From: an uncultured Eubacteriales bacterium
Lineage (GTDB): Bacteria; Bacillota; Clostridia; Oscillospirales; CAG-272
Assembly: GCA_934401725.1 (NCBI GenBank)
Contig: CAKRSS010000047.1
Span: 1-15,786, forward strand
Reading direction: 5' to 3'
Length of the DNA: 15,786 bases
The notes beneath the pieces are model-generated. The model was not told the DNA's origin and made no database searches. It saw only the letters and a list, made by a program, of their open reading frames with translations. The position numbers were made by a program, and so were the translations under genes. Every line of letters starts with the position of its first letter. Position 1 is the stretch's first letter. This document shows, one piece after another, positions 12,737 through 15,786 of this stretch.

Positions 12737-12792
12737 CCGGCGGGACGTCGCCGGGACAGCAAATGGGTTCGGACGACGCGTCGTCCGAACCC
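12737..12792. other. 28-bp perfect palindrome and small hairpin in the intergenic gap
   Basis: GGGTTCGGACGACG (12765-12778) is followed at once by its exact complement (12779-12792), a 14+14 bp palindrome without a spacer. A smaller CCGGCG/CGCCGG hairpin lies at 12737-12754. There is no T-run after either, so a standard terminator is unlikely. It lies between the large membrane protein and the radical-SAM gene and could be an RNA-processing or attenuation hairpin, or a protein-binding site. Confidence 0.6.
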
Positions 12793-12824
12793 GGATCAAT
12801 GTTTAATGAAAAGGAAGACCTGTT

Positions 12825-14714
12825 ATGCAACAAATTCCGAATGATGTGCGGCGCATGAGCGGGGTGTTGAACTCCGTGCAGAAGCCGGGGCGATACTCCG
12901 GCGGCGAGTACGGAGAGGTGCTCAAGGACAAGGGCCGCGTCAAGGCGCGCTTTGCCTTCTGCTTTCCCGACTCGTATGAGATAGGCATGTCAAACCTCGG
13001 TATGCGCATACTTTACAACGCGCTGAACGCCGACCCGGACATATGGTGTGAGCGTGTTTTCGCGCCGTGGGTCGATATGGAGGAGCAGATGCGCGCGCAT
13101 AACATACCTCTGTGCGCGCTCGAGAGCGGTGACCCGCTCCCGGCATTTGACATCATCGGCTTCACGCTTCAGTACGAAATGTGCTACACCAACGTGCTCA
13201 ACATGCTGGATCTTGCCGGTATTCCACTTCGTGCGGCCGACCGCGGCGAGGACTGCCCGCTGATAATCGGCGGCGGCCCCTGCACATACAACGCAGAGCC
13301 CATGGCGGACTTTTTCGACTGCTTCTCCATCGGCGAGGGCGAGACCATGCTCAACGAATTTACCGAGCTGTACATAAAAATGAAGGCCGAGGGACGCTAC
13401 AACCGTGCCGATTTTCTGCACGAGGCCGCCCGCACCATCAGCGGGCTTTACGTCCCCTCGCTGTTTGAGGTCAGCTATAACGACGACGGCACCGTCCGCG
13501 CCTACACGCCGAAATACGACGACATCCCGCCGCGCATAGTCAAGCGCATAATGACGGACATGGACACCGCCATTTTTCCCGCCCGCGTCGTCATGCCCTA
13601 CATCGAGACGGTGCACGACCGCATAATGCTCGAGACCTGCCGCGGCTGTATACGCGGCTGTCGGTTCTGCCAGGCGGGAATGGTCTATCGTCCGGTGCGC
13701 GAGAAGTCGCCCGAGGTGCTTGACAGACAGGCGCGCGAACTTTACAGCCAGACGGGGTACGAGGAGATTTCGCTCTCCTCGCTGTCCATCAGCGATTACA
13801 CGCGTCTGCCCGAGCTGTGTGACCGCCTGCTCTCCTGGACGGATGACAAAAAGGTCAGCCTGTCGCTGCCGTCGCTGCGCGTGGACAGCTTCTCGCGCCA
13901 GCTGATGGAGCGCGTGGCGTCGGTGCGCTCGTCGTCGCTGACCTTCGCGCCCGAGGCGGGAACGCAGAGACTGCGCGACGTCATAAACAAAAACGTCACC
14001 GAGGACGACCTGCTGAACGCGGTCGGCGCGGCGTTCGAGGGCGGCAAGACGTCGGTCAAGCTGTATTTCATGCAGGGTCTGCCGACCGAGACGCACGAGG
14101 ATCTTGAGGGCATCGCAAACACTGCGCGCGACGTTATCGAGGCCTACTTTCGCTCGCCGGGACGCGTCCGCGGCAGACAGCCGCAGGTGACGGTCAGCGT
14201 TTCGAACTTTATTCCCAAGCCCTTCACCCCGTTTCAGTGGGAGCCCGCCGATACGCCCGAAATGCTTGAGGAAAAGCAGACGTATCTGCGTAGCTGCATA
14301 ACCGACCGTCGCATAAAGTATCAGTATCACAGTATCGGCACGTCGCACATTGAGGCGGTGCTGGCGCGCGGCGACAGGCGGCTCGGTGCGCTGCTCGAGG
14401 AGGCGCAGCGCGAGGGCTTCCGCTTCGACGCGTGGGACGAGTTCTTTGACTACGACCGCTGGATGGCGCTCTTCCCGAAGCTGGGGCTTGACGACCGTTT
14501 CTACGCCAACCGCGAGTTCGGAGAGGACGAGGTGCTGCCGTGGGATGTCATCGACTGCGGCGTCACAAAGGAATTTCTGCTCCGTGAGCGCCACCGCGCC
14601 CGCGAGGGCAAGACAACGCCAAACTGCCGCGAGTCCTGCTCGGGCTGCGGGGCGAATAAGTTAGGAGGAAAGGGCATTTGCTGTCCGAAGGCGAAAAATG
14701 CAGACGATAAATAA
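12825..14714 (+). CDS. B12-binding-type radical SAM protein, TIGR03960 family
   Basis: A 629-residue iron-sulfur enzyme. The N-terminal half (about 38-180: FAFCFPDSYEIGMSNLGMRI, FDIIGFTLQYEMCYTNVLNM, PLIIGGGPCTYNAEP, SIGEGE) is the cobalamin-binding-like domain of this family. The radical-SAM cluster CxxxCxxC is C275, C279 and C282 (CIRGCRFC) in GCIRGCRFCQAGMVYRPVRE, with the barrel continuing to about 490 (SNFIPKPFTPFQWEP). The C-terminus has extra cysteines (C601, C605, C608, C619, C620; ESCSGCGAN) that may bind metal. Its substrate is not established; the family is usually paired with DUF2344 near RNase G/E and L21, suggesting RNA or ribosome modification. AAGGA lies 9 nt before the ATG. 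It overlaps the next gene by 17 bp. Confidence 0.88.
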   Translation: MQQIPNDVRRMSGVLNSVQKPGRYSGGEYGEVLKDKGRVKARFAFCFPDSYEIGMSNLGMRILYNALNADPDIWCERVFAPWVDMEEQMRAHNIPLCALESGDPLPAFDIIGFTLQYEMCYTNVLNMLDLAGIPLRAADRGEDCPLIIGGGPCTYNAEPMADFFDCFSIGEGETMLNEFTELYIKMKAEGRYNRADFLHEAARTISGLYVPSLFEVSYNDDGTVRAYTPKYDDIPPRIVKRIMTDMDTAIFPARVVMPYIETVHDRIMLETCRGCIRGCRFCQAGMVYRPVREKSPEVLDRQARELYSQTGYEEISLSSLSISDYTRLPELCDRLLSWTDDKKVSLSLPSLRVDSFSRQLMERVASVRSSSLTFAPEAGTQRLRDVINKNVTEDDLLNAVGAAFEGGKTSVKLYFMQGLPTETHEDLEGIANTARDVIEAYFRSPGRVRGRQPQVTVSVSNFIPKPFTPFQWEPADTPEMLEEKQTYLRSCITDRRIKYQYHSIGTSHIEAVLARGDRRLGALLEEAQREGFRFDAWDEFFDYDRWMALFPKLGLDDRFYANREFGEDEVLPWDVIDCGVTKEFLLRERHRAREGKTTPNCRESCSGCGANKLGGKGICCPKAKNADDK

Positions 14715-15480
14715 CGGTACCGCCAGCGCGCCGCGCGAGTTTCACATGGCGCCGCCGCGCGAGATACTGACGGACGAGCAGGTTCGCGCGCTGCCCTTTC
14801 TCGACCCGCCCAAAACCGTCCGGATATTCTTCCGCAAGGCAGGGCGGCTTCAGTACATATCGCACCTCGACCTTCAGCGCACGATGGGGCGCATCCTCGC
14901 GCGCGCGGGGCTTCCGGTGTGGTACACAAAGGGCTTCAATCCGCACCCAAAGCTGGTGTTCGGACTGCCGCTGCCGGTCGGCGTCGAGAGCGAGTGCGAG
15001 ATGTTGGATTTGCGGCTTGACCGCGATATTTCCGACCTCGCCGTGCGCGACATGCTCAACACCAAGCTGACGGACGAGATGTGCGTACTCAGCGTCGGGG
15101 TTCCGGTGTTCAAATTTTCCGACATCGCCGCCGCGGATTACACCTTCCGCATTGTTACCGCGGGAGCGGACGCGGCCATGGCTGCATCAGTCGCAAAGCT
15201 GCTTAGCGGTGGGGAGCTTATTATCACCAAGCGCTCGAAGTCGGGTGACAAGCAGGTCAATATCATACCCATGATAAGTCAGGTTGACTGCGCGGTCGAT
15301 GACGGCGTGCTGGTGCTGCGCACACGCCTGGCCAGCGGTCAGGATGATAATCTCAATCCGACGTCAATCGTCGGCGTGCTCCGTGAGCGCCTCGGAATAC
15401 TCTGCGGCGACCCGACGGTCGAGTCCTGCGCGATAGTGCGCGAGCGCGTGCTTGACGGCGAGGGGCGCGAGTTCAGGTAA
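14698..15480 (+). CDS. Radical SAM-associated DUF2344 protein, TIGR03936 family
   Basis: This 260-residue protein of unknown biochemical role is the standard partner of the preceding radical-SAM enzyme; in some genomes the two are fused. The conserved core starts at about residue 40 (VRIFFRKAGRLQYISHLDLQ, then RTMGRILARAGLPVWYTKGF and NPHPKLVFGLPLPVGVES). The first 35 residues are variable, so the exact start is less certain. The ATG at 14698 (GAAGG 7 nt upstream) overlaps the radical-SAM gene by 17 bp, consistent with coupled translation; an ATG at 14746 is an alternative. The operon ends here: a new consensus promoter follows 26 nt after the stop. Confidence 0.85.
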   Translation: MQTINNGTASAPREFHMAPPREILTDEQVRALPFLDPPKTVRIFFRKAGRLQYISHLDLQRTMGRILARAGLPVWYTKGFNPHPKLVFGLPLPVGVESECEMLDLRLDRDISDLAVRDMLNTKLTDEMCVLSVGVPVFKFSDIAAADYTFRIVTAGADAAMAASVAKLLSGGELIITKRSKSGDKQVNIIPMISQVDCAVDDGVLVLRTRLASGQDDNLNPTSIVGVLRERLGILCGDPTVESCAIVRERVLDGEGREFR

Positions 15481-15505
15481 GCGCCGGATTTTGCTGCGCG
15501 GACGC

Positions 15506-15534
15506 TTGACAAATGCCCGATGCGGGACTATAAT
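15506..15534 (+). promoter_or_regulatory. Consensus sigma-A promoter for a structured leader RNA
   Basis: Perfect TTGACA (15506-15511), 17-nt spacer and perfect TATAAT (15529-15534). Its strength, comparable to the tRNA promoter at 5270, suggests a highly expressed downstream gene. Confidence 0.9.
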
Positions 15535-15540
15535 AAGCGT

Positions 15541-15705
15541 GGACGGCGGCCCGAAGCCGTACCTCCGCAAAAATAAAAACGAAACAAGGAGAGCTGTTTG
15601 AAGCTTATCAACTCATCAATGGATAGTGTGTGCTGACCGGGAGGTCGGGCAAATCCACACACGCCAAACCTCCCGGAGAGTCAGCGTACTTTCTATGGAG
15701 GAGGT
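15541..15705 (+). ncRNA. Structured 5' leader with mutually exclusive helices (possible ribosomal-protein leader)
   Basis: GTGTGTG (15626-15632) pairs with CACACAC (15656-15662), and within it GACC-GGGA-GGTC (15635-15646) forms a GNRA-type hairpin. Alternatively GCTGAC (15632-15637) plus CCGGGAGGT (15637-15645) pairs with ACCTCCCGG (15668-15676) and GTCAGC (15680-15685). The two folds interleave: either a pseudoknot or a switch. ACCTCC (15668-15673) can also pair with the Shine-Dalgarno GGAGGT at 15700-15705. The radical-SAM/DUF2344 context suggests the leader of rplU or another ribosomal-protein gene, but I cannot identify the family. Confidence 0.55.
15598..15636 (+). CDS. Possible 12-residue leader peptide
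   Basis: AAGGAGAG (15586-15593) precedes a TTG at 15598 that opens MKLINSSMDSVC and stops at TGA 15634-15636. The stop lies in the 5' arm shared by the two alternative helices of the leader, so a ribosome here would affect folding. Its start is non-ATG and the frame is short, so chance is quite possible. Confidence 0.25.
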   Translation: MKLINSSMDSVC

Positions 15706-15786
15706 AAGGCATCACCGCGCAATGTCCGAGTGGCACACTTGCTTGCATCTTTTCCGTCATATTTCACAAAAATTCTTGACTGTAGC
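15705..15786. mobile_element. MITE-like element, second copy (cut by window end)
   Basis: TAAGGCATCACCGCGCAATG and the following GAGTGGCACACTTG match the left end of the element at 3531-3679; the internal hairpin has decayed. It begins directly after GGAGGAGG (15697-15704), so it separates that ribosome binding site from whatever start codon it served. An ATG at 15722 inside the element, 17 nt from the GGAGG, opens a frame to the window edge but is too far for normal initiation. Confidence 0.7.

Noticed and set aside
12990..14594. 534-codon minus-strand frame
   Set aside because: Shadow of the radical-SAM gene in GC-rich DNA; no recognisable motif or start signal.

Overview
The window looks like chromosome from a Gram-positive gut-type clostridium (Bacillota, Clostridia; Oscillospiraceae/Ruminococcaceae-like). 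This placement is an inference. It rests on strong sigma-A promoters with 17-nt spacers, AGGAGG-type ribosome binding sites, a lysine riboswitch, and the paired radical-SAM/DUF2344 genes common in clostridia. The right two thirds (about 3.7-15.8 kb) is GC-rich housekeeping sequence. The left part (about 0.1-3.7 kb) is visibly AT-rich and full of decayed mobile DNA.

Layout. 1-96: end of an unidentified gene. 98-3679: AT-rich island with a 154-bp IS3-type end, a small membrane protein, an IS110 transposase relic, an XRE-TPR regulator overlapping a decayed zinc-peptidase lipoprotein, and a MITE-like element. 3686-5738: two tRNA loci in opposite orientation around a short-chain dehydrogenase, tRNA-Val(CAC)-tRNA-Ala(GGC) on the minus strand and a CAT-anticodon tRNA on the plus strand. 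Each locus is followed by a tandem array of units made of a ~90-100-bp repeat (R), a 25-nt copy of a tRNA 3' end and a hairpin of variable sequence. 5761-5914: second, inverted copy of the 154-bp IS end. 5940-8644: a minus-strand lysine-riboswitch operon for an amino-acid ABC transporter. 8818-15480: a plus-strand run of rlmB-like methyltransferase, a 998-aa membrane protein that reads as a degenerate P-type ATPase behind a Pro/Glu-rich repeat tail, a radical-SAM protein and a DUF2344 protein. 15506-15786: a consensus promoter and structured leader RNA, broken after its Shine-Dalgarno sequence by a second copy of the MITE.

How the genes work together. The riboswitch gives the transporter a substrate (lysine): low lysine should allow read-through into binding protein, permease and ATPase. 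The binding protein appears circularly permuted, with its lobes encoded in reversed order. The radical-SAM/DUF2344 pair usually sits just upstream of RNase G/E and ribosomal protein L21 genes, so the leader at the right edge may belong to a ribosomal-protein gene lying outside the window.

The most unusual items are the tRNA-tail/hairpin/R arrays, the permuted binding protein, the pseudo-P-type ATPase, and the leader RNA with mutually exclusive helices.
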